From the NCBI RefSeq assembly GCF_001310815.1, contig NZ_BAZK01000028.1:1-62966 (forward strand): DNA of 62,966 nucleotides. The letters run 5' to 3'. The notes beneath the pieces are model-generated. The model had not been told where the DNA came from and did no database searches. It worked only from the letters and a program-made list of their open reading frames with translations. This stretch comes from Pseudovibrio denitrificans JCM 12308. GTDB taxonomy: Bacteria > Pseudomonadota > Alphaproteobacteria > Rhizobiales > Stappiaceae. Below, piece after piece: positions 35,624 through 44,656 of this stretch; the stretch's first letter is position 1, and every line of letters begins with the position of its first letter. Made by a program: the position numbers and the translations under genes.

Positions 35624-36220
35624 ATGACACATCAACCTAAGTCCGTCTCTCCTGAGATGATTGAGGTCGTTAACGGCCCTGAGGAAATCGCGAAAACTGG
35701 CAAGCGCTGCGTGATGACACGCCGTCAGTTCCTGCTGACTTCCGGTATTTCTACCTTCACCGTAATGGTGGCACTGAAGTCTGGTCCTTCCTCCGCGAAG
35801 GTGCCTGCAATGGTCTCCACTTATGAGCGCAAGTTCATTTGTAAGCTTTCTGACCTGAAAGAAGACGAGCCATTTGACTTCAGCTACCCAGATGATGGCG
35901 CTTACTCCGAGTCCATGATTGTTAAGCTGGGCAAGGAAGCTGGCGGCGGTATCGGTACTGACAAGGACATTGTTGCGTTCAACTACACCTGTACTCACCA
36001 GGGTGGTCCGCTGCAGGGTACCTATCAGAAAGGTGATAAGGCGCTGGGCCCATGCCCACTGCACCTGACCACTTTTGACCTAACCCGTCACGGTATCTTC
36101 ATCTCCGGCCAGGCTTACCAGAGTCTGCCTCAGGTTCTCCTCGAGCTGGACGGCGACGATATCTACGCTGTTGGTATGTTCGGGCTGATCTATGGCCGCT
36201 ACGACAATCTCAAAGGGTGA
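35624..36220 (+). CDS. idrB: Tat-exported Rieske [2Fe-2S] subunit, iodate reductase small subunit
   Basis: 198 residues from the ATG at 35624, which is better placed after AAGAGGAG than the ATG at 35618. A twin-arginine signal TRRQFLLTSGISTFTVMV occupies residues 32-50, with an unusually long 30-residue lead. Rieske ligands are C123-x-H125 (YTCTHQGG) and C144-x2-H147 (GPCPLHL), the form used by AioB/IdrB. It passes electrons between the Mo subunit and periplasmic carriers. The Mo subunit has no signal of its own and would be carried across on this Tat signal. Confidence 0.88.
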   Translation: MTHQPKSVSPEMIEVVNGPEEIAKTGKRCVMTRRQFLLTSGISTFTVMVALKSGPSSAKVPAMVSTYERKFICKLSDLKEDEPFDFSYPDDGAYSESMIVKLGKEAGGGIGTDKDIVAFNYTCTHQGGPLQGTYQKGDKALGPCPLHLTTFDLTRHGIFISGQAYQSLPQVLLELDGDDIYAVGMFGLIYGRYDNLKG

Positions 36221-36230
36221 GGAGTAAATC

Positions 36231-38906
36231 ATGTCAACTCCCTACTACATTCCTGGAACAAACATTCCGCTGCCTCCGGTAGACGCTGATGTTCTTTCCA
36301 CTGCTTGTGATTATTGTATCGTAGCGTGTGGTTATAAGATCTATCGCTGGCCTGTTAAGGGCGGAAAAGTAGGTGGTGAGAAAGCCGCTGAAAACGCCTT
36401 TGGCGTGGACTTCCCGGTTGATCCGCTGGGCCCATGGGTTGCTCCTAACCAGTACAACGTTGTGCTGCACAAGGGCGAACCTCACCATGTGATCATCATT
36501 CCGGATAAAGATACCAAGCATGTAAACATCAATGGTAACTCATCTATCCGTGGTGGCGCGCTGGCGAAGAAGGTTTACAACCCTCAGACCCCAACTCGCG
36601 ATCGTCTGAAGTCACCAATGATCCGCATGTTCGGCACTTTGATGCCAGTGACCTGGGATCTGGCTCTGGAAGTTGCTGCGGAAGTTGGTAAGCACGTTAT
36701 CAAGAAGCACGGCGAGAACGCTTTCTGCGTGAAAACATTCTCCTACGGATACATGGAAAACACCTATGCGATTTCCAAGTATGCTCTGCGCTCTGTTAGC
36801 ACTGCGAACTTCACTTTCCATGACACTCCGTCTGATGTGACCTCCACACCAGGCTTCCGTGATGCTGGTTTCGACAACTTCGGTCCATCCTATCAGGATT
36901 GGAAAGATGCTGAGACCCTGATGGTTTGCGGTACGGACCCATACGAGTCCAAGACCATCCTGTTCACTGACTGGATGATGCCTGCAATCCAGAATGGTCA
37001 GAAGACCATCTTCATGATCCCACGTAAGACCGCTGGTGTGGCTTACGCTGAGAAGAATGGCGGTCTGTGGCTCGACATCCAGCCTGGTACTGACCTTCTC
37101 GTTGTGAACGCGATTGCTCGCGTGATCATTGAAAATGGTTGGCAGGACGCTGAGTGGATCCGTGATTGGGTCAACAACAAGTGGGAAAGCTCCTCAGGCT
37201 TCGGTCAGGGTACCCGTAACACTCCATGGCAGTGGCGTACCACTTGGGGCAAATTCCAGACCAAAGGCTACGAAGACTTCGTTAAGTGGCTGATGGCTCA
37301 GGATGAGTTTGAACCAACAGCAGCTGCTGAAACCGCTCAGATCGATGTAGAGAAAATCTACAAGGCTGCTGAGTGGATGGCGAAACCTCGTGAAGATGGA
37401 TCCCGTCCTAAGACGTCCATCATGATCGAGAAGGGCTTCTACTGGTCCAACAACACTGGTAACACCAATGCGATTTCTTCCCTTGGTATTATCTGTGGCT
37501 GTGGTGGTCGCCCAGGTCAGGTTATCGGTCGTGCTGGTGGTCACCAGCGTGGTGGCTTGAAGGGTGGTTCTTACCCACGCAACAAGTCTCCTGAGAAACT
37601 GCCAGGCCGTCGTCGCCGCGCAATGGATACCGACCGGTATCTGATGAGTGGTCACACCCGCTTTGCTCACGTGATTGGTAACACCTGGATCCAGTCCATG
37701 TGTGGTTCCCAGTCTCTTGCTGCAAAGTTTGAAGAGCTGACCGTTCAGAATCCAAATCAGGTGCGTTCTTACGACAAGCAAACCATCATCGACACACTGA
37801 AGAAGCGTGTAGACAGCGGTGGTATGGTTGTTGTGAACCAGGACATCTACCTCGTAGATCCAATTGGTGCGCGTTTCGCTGACATCGTCTTCCCAGCTGC
37901 TGGTTGGGGTGAAGACACATTCACCCGTGCCAACGGTGAGCGTCGTCTGCGTCTGTATCCAAAATTCTACGATGCACCAGGTGAAGCAAAACCTGACTGG
38001 TGGATTGTTGCGAACCTCGCGAAGAAAATGGGCTTCAAAGGCTACGATTGGAAAGACTCCAACGAAGTGCTTGAAGAAGCAGCCCGCTTCTCCCGTGGCA
38101 GCCGTAAAGACTTCTTTATGCTGAAGGTTGCTGCGCAGAAGGAAGGCAAGACACTTCACGAGAAGTTTGCTGAGTTCGGTACTGACGGTATTCAGGGCCC
38201 GGTTGTTATGCTTGAAGACGGCACCCTGCAGGGTACCAAGCGTCTGCATGATACCACCCGTGAACTGTCTGCGACTGGTCCAAGTGGTTCCAACCGCTAC
38301 AACAAGAAGCTCACTCACTTCAACTCTCAGACTGGTAAGTGTAACATCCAGAAGAGCCCATGGAGCCTGTTCTCCGATTACTGGGCATGGATGAAGCCTA
38401 AGGATGATGAGCTCTGGGTGACTTCCGGTCGTATCAATGAGCGTTGGCAGTCTGGTTATGATGACCGCCGTCGTCCTTACATCGTACAGCGCTGGCCTGA
38501 AAACTGGGTTGAAATCCACCCGGATGATGCGAAAGAGCGCGGTATCGAGAACGGTGACTATGTGATGCTCTACTCTGACCGTATTCCGGTTCAGACAGAC
38601 ACCACAGTAGGTATCGAAGGCGATGACTTCACCTTCACCAAGCTGATGGACGAAGGCCATATCGAGCTGACTGAAGCGGCGATCACTGCGGTAGCAATTG
38701 TTACCCCAGCGCTGAAGAAGGGCATGCTTTACATGGACTTCCTGCACACTGCACAGCCAGCGAATGCTCTGTCTGGCCGCGTGGTGGACTGGATCAGCGG
38801 TAACTACAACTACAAGATGGGTGTTGGTCGCATCAAGAAGATCGGCACAAGCCCATACAAGGATAGTTTCCGGTCTATGTCTTTCGCACGTCGCGATATT
38901 GCATAA
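36231..38906 (+). CDS. idrA: Molybdopterin oxidoreductase of the arsenite oxidase family, iodate reductase catalytic subunit
   Basis: 891 residues, no signal peptide. Near the N-terminus C26-x2-C29-x3-C33 (ACDYCIVACGY) plus a Ser in NSSIRGG (about 104-105) in place of a fourth Cys is the [3Fe-4S] arrangement of AioA. Mo-bis-MGD domains follow (FNFGP, DAETLMVCGTDPYESK, IIDTLKKRVDSGG and others). The RAGGHQ segment (R434, H438) matches the AioA Arg/His arsenite site, but the other half reads HDTPSDVTS (197-205), with Ser where I recall AioA having Glu203. Together with two dihaem peroxidases in the operon, this points to iodate reductase rather than arsenite oxidase. It would reduce iodate in the periplasm with electrons from cytochrome c. 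Confidence 0.82.
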   Translation: MSTPYYIPGTNIPLPPVDADVLSTACDYCIVACGYKIYRWPVKGGKVGGEKAAENAFGVDFPVDPLGPWVAPNQYNVVLHKGEPHHVIIIPDKDTKHVNINGNSSIRGGALAKKVYNPQTPTRDRLKSPMIRMFGTLMPVTWDLALEVAAEVGKHVIKKHGENAFCVKTFSYGYMENTYAISKYALRSVSTANFTFHDTPSDVTSTPGFRDAGFDNFGPSYQDWKDAETLMVCGTDPYESKTILFTDWMMPAIQNGQKTIFMIPRKTAGVAYAEKNGGLWLDIQPGTDLLVVNAIARVIIENGWQDAEWIRDWVNNKWESSSGFGQGTRNTPWQWRTTWGKFQTKGYEDFVKWLMAQDEFEPTAAAETAQIDVEKIYKAAEWMAKPREDGSRPKTSIMIEKGFYWSNNTGNTNAISSLGIICGCGGRPGQVIGRAGGHQRGGLKGGSYPRNKSPEKLPGRRRRAMDTDRYLMSGHTRFAHVIGNTWIQSMCGSQSLAAKFEELTVQNPNQVRSYDKQTIIDTLKKRVDSGGMVVVNQDIYLVDPIGARFADIVFPAAGWGEDTFTRANGERRLRLYPKFYDAPGEAKPDWWIVANLAKKMGFKGYDWKDSNEVLEEAARFSRGSRKDFFMLKVAAQKEGKTLHEKFAEFGTDGIQGPVVMLEDGTLQGTKRLHDTTRELSATGPSGSNRYNKKLTHFNSQTGKCNIQKSPWSLFSDYWAWMKPKDDELWVTSGRINERWQSGYDDRRRPYIVQRWPENWVEIHPDDAKERGIENGDYVMLYSDRIPVQTDTTVGIEGDDFTFTKLMDEGHIELTEAAITAVAIVTPALKKGMLYMDFLHTAQPANALSGRVVDWISGNYNYKMGVGRIKKIGTSPYKDSFRSMSFARRDIA

Positions 38907-38914
38907 AAAATCAG

Positions 38915-38946
38915 GAACTGGCGGGCGCACCCCGCCAGTTCTTTTT
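38915..38946 (+). terminator. Terminator of the idr operon
   Basis: A perfect 11-bp stem GAACTGGCGGG / CCCGCCAGTTC (38915-38925 with 38931-38941) followed by TTTTT, directly after idrA. Confidence 0.9.
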
Positions 38947-39115
38947 CCACTTGTGCCAAGGGGCTTTCAGAGATCAGCCCTTTTGCAGAAGTGGACCTTG
39001 AAGCGGTTGGCTTTCGATGTTGAACCTTCAACCTGCTTTGAGTTTTAGTTTTGCGTATTCTTGCCGTGATCCGGAGCCCACTTTTCGAGAATACGCTTGA
39101 GGAGAAAAGCCAATC

Positions 39116-41482
39116 ATGACGGTTTCCACCAGGCGTTTGGATCAGGATTTTGCAATCGAGCAGACCGAAGCTACCGATAAGCTCGTGAAGATCCTGTGTG
39201 AGTTGCTTGCAAACGGCGAAGAGCGTGAAAAGTGTTTGTCCGCTCAAATTCTTGGAAAATTTGGAAATTCGACAGCTCAGGCTGCGCTCGCGGAAGCTCT
39301 GCGGGATGAGGATGAAGACGTTCGCAGTGACGCGGTTGAGGCTCTGATCAGCGCGGGCAAAGGCCTTGATGCTGATGTGCTTCTCTGGAGCCTGCTGAAC
39401 GACCCTGTGCTGGAAGTGAAGCTCTCGGCCATTGATGGTCTTGCAATCGTGGGCGGAACAGTTGCTGAAGAGTGGCTGACGAAGCTTGCCAAAGATCGCT
39501 GTGAAGATGACGTTGCCTGGGATGGCTACGGTGCTGAGTGGGATGACTGGCTGGATGTGCAGCGCAAGTCTATTCTTGCGCTTGGCACACTCAAATGTGA
39601 AGCCTCTGCTGCTACGTTGCTGGAAGCTGCGCGGGATCCGTTTGGTCAGGAAGTCTGGCCGGAAGTGACTGTGGCACTCGCTGAAATGGGTGTGACTGGC
39701 TTGTTGGAACTGGCTGGACTGGCGTCTGATGCTTCCGCTCGTGTGCGTGAGCATACGGCACGTGCGCTTTCTTCGGCGAAAGATGAGCGTGTTGGTGAGA
39801 TCCTACGGGCACTGTTTGCTGATGCTGATCCGGATGTGCGTGTTGCAGCGGCTGAAGTGCTGATGGCACGTGGTGAGGAAGCTGATCTGGCTGTTCTGCT
39901 GGCAGATAGTGAGCCGCAGATGCGCCGGCTTGCTCTGAAAGCTCCGGGCAAGATCTCTTATTCCAAGCTTGAAAAAGTGGCTTTTGAGGATGAGGAAGAA
40001 ACTCTGCGCGTGATGGCGCTGGAGCGGATGGTTTCCGTTGAGATCACCAAGCCGGATGCGTTGATTGAGCGGATTGAGCGTTCTCTGCGCAGTGCGAGTG
40101 ATGTGTTTGTTGCTGCTCTTATCCCGGTCTTGGCGAAGGTTGAAAGTGAAGCTGCGACTTCACTGCTGAAGGAGATTGCGACCCACCGCACAGAAGAAGC
40201 TGTCTTGAAGGCATTTATCGTGCTGCATGGGGAGAAGCCGAGCGTTGAAGGGCTGGCTGTGCTGCAGGAGCAAGTCACCAGTGCTGAACAGGAAATCCGT
40301 CTTGCTGCTTTGAACTCTCTTGCAAAGCTGGCTGAGGGTGAGGGTGACATTGCAGACAATGCATCTGTACAGCTGGTTTGGGCTGTTTCCGGTAAGCTGA
40401 TGCCTGAAGCACATGATCAGGATATTCTCGACACTGCGAAAGAGAAAGATCCGTCTGACCTAGGCAACAACGGCAAAGGTGAAGACAAGCCAACACGTGT
40501 TCAGATTGACCGCGAAGGCAATGTGATTGAGCCACAGGCACCGGAAGAGATCGTTGCTGAAGAAGAGGTTGTTTCGGAAGAGCCTGCTGCAGAGGATCTG
40601 GTTGCGAAGGTGACCTCCGGTGCAAATGAGGTGGTCTCAGAAGAGGTGCCGGAAGGTGCGATTGAGAGTGTTGAAGATCTGCCGGACAATGTTGTTGCCT
40701 TCCCGGGTTCCACTCTTGGTGCGATCCTGAACACTGAGGATGAGCTTGAGAAGCTGGCTGAAGAGCCTGTTGAGCTTGGCAAGAAAGACATGCACTTCCT
40801 TGAGTTGGCGAATGAGCTGATCGAAAAGAAGCGTGTTGTGCCAGGGCGTCCTGATGATCCTGCGCTGGACATCCGTCTGTTGGCTCTGCGTATCTGCGGT
40901 GATGCGAAGCGTCCGGAGCTGATTGATGCGCTGGTCTCTGCTTTGTCTGACCGTCAGATGCAGGTTCGCTTTGCCGCGAGCCAGAGCCTTGTGCATCTGG
41001 TTGAGAATGGTCTTGAGCTTTCCGAGGACGCGATTGACCGTATTCTCGCTCTGCCGCCTGAGAACGATGTTGCTGTGCGTGCTATGCGTGTTGAGCTGCT
41101 TGGTACCTCTTCCAAGCCGGAAGCTGAGAAGGTTGTGACAGCTGCGTTGAAGGACAAGACCGATGCTGTGTCCGCGTCTGCGCTAAAAGTTTTGGCCGGA
41201 AAAGCTAAGGCTAACATTGATGTGCGTAGCTATCTATCAAGTCCGCGTCGTCGTTTGCGGGTGACAGCTCTGGAGCTTGTGAGCGCTGAAGCTGACACTG
41301 GAGCGCTGGATGATATCTTTGAAGCTGCGCAGATGGAGAACGGAGTACTTATCCCGGGAGCTGCAACGTGCCTGCGTTGTTATTCTCAGGAAAAAGTCCT
41401 TGGTGCCATGGAGCAATGGCTGGAGGGAGACCTTTCCCGCAAGTTGGCTGCATTAGAGGTGCTCAACAAGTATGTGGCTTAG
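39116..41482 (+). CDS. Large HEAT-repeat protein downstream of the idr operon
   Basis: 788 residues, cytoplasmic (no signal or membrane segment). HEAT/PBS-lyase-like repeats fill residues 15-430 (for example LGKFGNSTAQAALAEALRDE, VRVAAAEVLMARGEEADLAVLL) and 575-788 (DIRLLALRICGDAKRPELID, VRFAASQSLVHLVENG). Between them is an acidic, Pro/Glu/Val-rich linker of about 120 residues, probably unfolded. Such scaffolds bind partner proteins. It follows idrA with its own GAGGAG site but beyond a terminator, so it is separately transcribed. Whether it serves the Mo enzyme (for example in assembly) is unknown; no named homologue is recognised. Confidence 0.8.
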   Translation: MTVSTRRLDQDFAIEQTEATDKLVKILCELLANGEEREKCLSAQILGKFGNSTAQAALAEALRDEDEDVRSDAVEALISAGKGLDADVLLWSLLNDPVLEVKLSAIDGLAIVGGTVAEEWLTKLAKDRCEDDVAWDGYGAEWDDWLDVQRKSILALGTLKCEASAATLLEAARDPFGQEVWPEVTVALAEMGVTGLLELAGLASDASARVREHTARALSSAKDERVGEILRALFADADPDVRVAAAEVLMARGEEADLAVLLADSEPQMRRLALKAPGKISYSKLEKVAFEDEEETLRVMALERMVSVEITKPDALIERIERSLRSASDVFVAALIPVLAKVESEAATSLLKEIATHRTEEAVLKAFIVLHGEKPSVEGLAVLQEQVTSAEQEIRLAALNSLAKLAEGEGDIADNASVQLVWAVSGKLMPEAHDQDILDTAKEKDPSDLGNNGKGEDKPTRVQIDREGNVIEPQAPEEIVAEEEVVSEEPAAEDLVAKVTSGANEVVSEEVPEGAIESVEDLPDNVVAFPGSTLGAILNTEDELEKLAEEPVELGKKDMHFLELANELIEKKRVVPGRPDDPALDIRLLALRICGDAKRPELIDALVSALSDRQMQVRFAASQSLVHLVENGLELSEDAIDRILALPPENDVAVRAMRVELLGTSSKPEAEKVVTAALKDKTDAVSASALKVLAGKAKANIDVRSYLSSPRRRLRVTALELVSAEADTGALDDIFEAAQMENGVLIPGAATCLRCYSQEKVLGAMEQWLEGDLSRKLAALEVLNKYVA

Positions 41483-41552
41483 AGTATTGGGCTCTTTGAT
41501 GAGCTGAAATGGTTTGTGCCGGTGTTTATCTGGTGCACAATACAGTGTAAGG

Positions 41553-41588
41553 AAACCTGCTGGCGTGTGCTGGCAGGTTTTCTTTTTT
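41553..41588 (+). terminator. Terminator of the HEAT-repeat gene
   Basis: An 8-bp stem AAACCTGC / GCAGGTTT (41553-41560 with 41573-41580) with a 12-nt loop, then TTTTCTTTTTT. Confidence 0.8.
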
Positions 41589-41599
41589 GAGGGGGCATC

Positions 41600-42565
41600 A
41601 TGCGATCTAAGACACTTTCCACCGGTTACAAGATGCCAATGCTGGGCCTTGGCACGGTGAACTTTGGAGAAGGCAAAACCTATCCTGCACTGCGTGCGGC
41701 TTTGAAGGCCGGGTATCGTCACATCGATTGCGCAATGATGTACGACAACGAAGCGGAGATTGGTCAGGCAATCGCTGATGCGATGAAAGAAGACGGCATT
41801 AAGCGCAGCGATCTCTTCATCACCTCCAAGCTTTGGAACAGCTTTCACAAGCCTGAGGATGTGAGAGGCGCGCTGGAGAAGACGCTTGCGGATCTTCAGA
41901 TGGAGTATCTCGACCTCTATCTCATGCACTGGCCTGTTGCGCTGAAGAAGGGCGTGAAGAAGCCAACCAGCTCAGCGGATTACTACTCGCTTGAGGACGT
42001 GCCACTGATGAGCACGTGGCGTGAGTTGGAAGAGTGCTTTGATGAGGGTTTGGTGAACACCATCGGCGTTTCCAATTTCAGCACTCACAAGCTGGAAGAC
42101 CTTATCATGGAAGCACGGGTTGCGCCTGCGGTTAATCAGGTGGAACTGCATCCGTTCCTTCAGCAGAATGAACTGCGCTCTTATTGCCTGCACAACAACA
42201 TTGCGATTACGGCTTACTCACCGCTTGGCCGCGGTATTCCTGCGGACCTGACTGAGCAGCAGAAGCAGGAAGTTGTTCTGGCTCACCCTGTTATAGAAGA
42301 GATCGCCGAGAAGCATGATGCGACCACATCTCAGGTGGTGCTGAAATGGGCGATCCAGAACGGCATTATTGTTGTGCCGAAGTCAGGCAATCCAGAGCGC
42401 CTTGCGCAGAACCTTGCAGCGCTTGCTTGCGATCTTGATGAACACGACATGTCCCGTATTGCACATTTGGACAAGAACCATCGCTTCATTCCTGGCGATG
42501 AGTACTTCCTGTCCGGTAGCCCTTACACTTGGGAAAACCTCTGGGACGAGCCTCGTCCTGAGTAA
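41600..42565 (+). CDS. Aldo/keto reductase
   Basis: 321 residues, RBS GAGGGGG. The complete AKR tetrad is visible: D43, Y48 (HIDCAMMYDNE), K77 (ITSKLW) and H110 (LYLMHWP), with the C-terminal NADPH region IIVVPKSGNPERLAQNL. The close spacing of motifs and NTIGVSNFSTHKLEDL fit the aldehyde/alcohol reductase type rather than the deoxy-sugar dehydrogenase at 7043. Likely reduces small aldehydes or keto sugars with NADPH. Convergent with a LacI regulator gene. Confidence 0.88.
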   Translation: MRSKTLSTGYKMPMLGLGTVNFGEGKTYPALRAALKAGYRHIDCAMMYDNEAEIGQAIADAMKEDGIKRSDLFITSKLWNSFHKPEDVRGALEKTLADLQMEYLDLYLMHWPVALKKGVKKPTSSADYYSLEDVPLMSTWRELEECFDEGLVNTIGVSNFSTHKLEDLIMEARVAPAVNQVELHPFLQQNELRSYCLHNNIAITAYSPLGRGIPADLTEQQKQEVVLAHPVIEEIAEKHDATTSQVVLKWAIQNGIIVVPKSGNPERLAQNLAALACDLDEHDMSRIAHLDKNHRFIPGDEYFLSGSPYTWENLWDEPRPE

Positions 42566-42570
42566 AGGCG

Positions 42571-43593
42571 TCAGACCTGAAACCTGGAAGAGTCGCGTAC
42601 TAACAGATGCGGCTCTACACGCTCTGTCATGGTCGGTGCGGTATCTCCATCAAGGCGTTTGATGAGCAGGTTGGCGACGTCCTTGCCAATTGTACGTGGG
42701 TAGCTCTCCACTGAGGTGAGGGCAGGTGTCCATGCTTCGCCTTCTGGCAGGTTGTCGAAGCCGACCACGGCGAGATCCTCACCAATATTGCGGCCTGCTT
42801 TCTTCAACTCTGCTGCAGCGCCAACTGAAACCAGATCATTGTGGCAGAGCAGGGCGGTGAATTCGGTTTGGTTTGAGATCAACTCCTGCGCTTTGATGCG
42901 CCCACATTCACGGTCAAAGCCACATACTTCCACATGAATATCTGCCTCAGGAATGCCTGCTGCTTTCAAGGCGTCGTAGAAACCACGCTTGCGCTCGCGG
43001 CCTGGCATTGTTTCCTGCAAGCCTGCGATCATTGCGAACTTGCGGTGGCCTTGTTCCAACAGGTGTTTGGTGGCCAGCTGAGCGGCCTGATAGTTGTTGG
43101 AGCCGATGTAATCCATCGCCAATCCCTCAATCTCACGACAGAAGGTAACGACTGGGATTTTACGTGTGCTGGCAATCTCGAAATCACTGCGTTTGGTGCC
43201 CGCGCTTGGGCTGATGGCGATGCCGGCAACGCCGTGGCCGATGACTTCTTCCAGCATGGTTTGCTGGCGCTTGGTGTCTTCTCCGACATTTGCGATCACG
43301 GGTAAGTAGCCGTGTTCTGAAAGCGCTGCTTCCAGTGAGGTGCAGAACTCGGCATAAAATGGGACCGAGATGTCCGGCACGAGTACGCCAATGAGGCGAG
43401 AGCGACCGGAACGGAGTTTGGCGGCGTTGTAATCTCTTACAAAGCCTAGCTCTTGCATTGCTTTCTTTACGCGAGCTTTGGTTTCTTCCGTCATGCGCCC
43501 GGTGTCGTTTATTGTATTCGACACGGTCGCCACCGATACCCCCGCTGCTTTCGCAATATCGGACACAGTAACTCTGGATTTTTTTAAAGGCAT
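42571..43593 (-). CDS. LacI-family transcriptional regulator
   Basis: 340 residues. N-terminal LacI helix-turn-helix with hinge (VTVSDIAKAAGVSVATVSNTIND, MTEETKARVKKAMQELGF) and a periplasmic-binding-like sugar sensor (RSRLIGVLVPDISVPFYAEF, DLAVVGFDNLPEGEAWTPALTSV). It lies upstream of the 2-hydroxyacid dehydrogenase's end on the same strand, 118 bases apart. It probably controls sugar or sugar-acid genes nearby and its own promoter, which has a palindrome. Confidence 0.92.
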   Translation of the reverse strand: MPLKKSRVTVSDIAKAAGVSVATVSNTINDTGRMTEETKARVKKAMQELGFVRDYNAAKLRSGRSRLIGVLVPDISVPFYAEFCTSLEAALSEHGYLPVIANVGEDTKRQQTMLEEVIGHGVAGIAISPSAGTKRSDFEIASTRKIPVVTFCREIEGLAMDYIGSNNYQAAQLATKHLLEQGHRKFAMIAGLQETMPGRERKRGFYDALKAAGIPEADIHVEVCGFDRECGRIKAQELISNQTEFTALLCHNDLVSVGAAAELKKAGRNIGEDLAVVGFDNLPEGEAWTPALTSVESYPRTIGKDVANLLIKRLDGDTAPTMTERVEPHLLVRDSSRFQV

Positions 43594-43600
43594 GAATTTG

Positions 43601-43614
43601 CTTTATTTATAAAG
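43601..43614. promoter_or_regulatory. Palindrome upstream of the LacI gene
   Basis: CTTTA-ttta-TAAAG lies 8 bases upstream of the LacI start codon. Its place suits an autoregulatory operator, though AT-rich palindromes also occur by chance. Confidence 0.35.
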
Positions 43615-43711
43615 TAAGTGGAACTCGCAGGTAACAATAACACCTGAATCGAGTGGGTGTGAGCTATATTTTTGTTTTTTCTAAGTAAATGTTGTTGAGG
43701 TTACGTATAGG

Positions 43712-44656
43712 TTAGAAATTTAGTCGGCTAAATACTTCTCCATTTCGCGTATAAGATGAAATATTTTCAATTACTTGGCGTCCCATCTCCAGTCGCGTTT
43801 CCAGTGTGGCACTTGCGAGATGGGGTGTGAGTGTTGTGTAGGGTGAACTGATCAGTTCATTGGGAACATTGGGTTCATCTGGAAATACATCCAATGCTGC
43901 CGCGCCCAGTTTTCTGCTCTCAAGTGCAGCGATCAAATGTTGAGTGTTTACTAATGAACCGCGGGCAATATTGATAACAAGGCCCTGAGGTCCGAGTGCT
44001 TCTAATATATTAATATCTATAATATTTTTTGTGTCGGTACTGCCTGAAGCGGCAATAACCAGTACGTCAGATTCGTTTGCCAGCTCAAGAGGTGTGGCTC
44101 TACATTGGCTGTCCTCGGTTGGGTCGCTGTTCCTGTCGCAGTACAAGATATGCATGCCAAATGTGCCGCCGAGAATCTCTGCGGTTTTTCTGCCAATACG
44201 CCCATACCCGAAAATGCCGAGTGTTTTGCCGCGTAAGCTGTAGCCGATGCCGAGTTTACCTTCGAGCCAACCGCCACTGCGGATAAAGCGGTCTCCCTCT
44301 GCAATTCTGCGAGAGGAGGCGAGAGCGAGGGCGACCACATGATCGGCAACGGCTTCGGTCAGTGCGTCTGGCGTGGTGGTGATGATGATGTTGCGGGCGC
44401 GAGCCTGCTCCAGATCGATTTTATCGTAGCCTGCACCGTAGACCGTGATGAGCTCTAGATTGGGCAGGGAGGCCATGAGTTCTGTTGGCAGGCCCACATC
44501 TCCCTTGGTGGCGACCACACGAATGTTTGGCAGGATTTGCGCTTTCAGGTCTTCGTCCTGCTGAAACTCCCAATAGCGGGCGGGCGAGAAGCGGCGATCC
44601 ATCTCCTCGTTGATTTCATCGGGTGCATAAGGGCTTAGTTGCAGAACATCGGTCAT
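43712..44656 (-). CDS. D-isomer-specific 2-hydroxyacid dehydrogenase (glyoxylate/hydroxypyruvate reductase type)
   Basis: 314 residues. Rossmann motif LGIFGYGRIGRKTAEIL near residue 150, catalytic Arg in NIARGSLVN, Glu in DVFPDEPNVP and His in LTPHLAS make up the full active site. The family reduces glyoxylate, hydroxypyruvate or 2-keto-gluconate. With a KDG-type kinase and LacI/GntR regulators nearby, a keto-sugar-acid step is likely. Its AT-rich 3' end and the gap behind it differ slightly in base composition from neighbours. Confidence 0.88.
   Translation of the reverse strand: MTDVLQLSPYAPDEINEEMDRRFSPARYWEFQQDEDLKAQILPNIRVVATKGDVGLPTELMASLPNLELITVYGAGYDKIDLEQARARNIIITTTPDALTEAVADHVVALALASSRRIAEGDRFIRSGGWLEGKLGIGYSLRGKTLGIFGYGRIGRKTAEILGGTFGMHILYCDRNSDPTEDSQCRATPLELANESDVLVIAASGSTDTKNIIDINILEALGPQGLVINIARGSLVNTQHLIAALESRKLGAAALDVFPDEPNVPNELISSPYTTLTPHLASATLETRLEMGRQVIENISSYTRNGEVFSRLNF

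Noticed and set aside
36231..38906. Arsenite oxidase (aioA) as the name for the Mo enzyme
   Set aside because: The family is right, but arsenite oxidase operons do not carry two dihaem peroxidases, no aioXSR or arsenic genes are nearby, and one active-site residue seems to differ. Kept only as the alternative.
37194..38930. 578-codon minus-strand frame opposite idrA
   Set aside because: A shadow of idrA caused by its codon bias; residues are Thr/His/Val-rich without any fold pattern.
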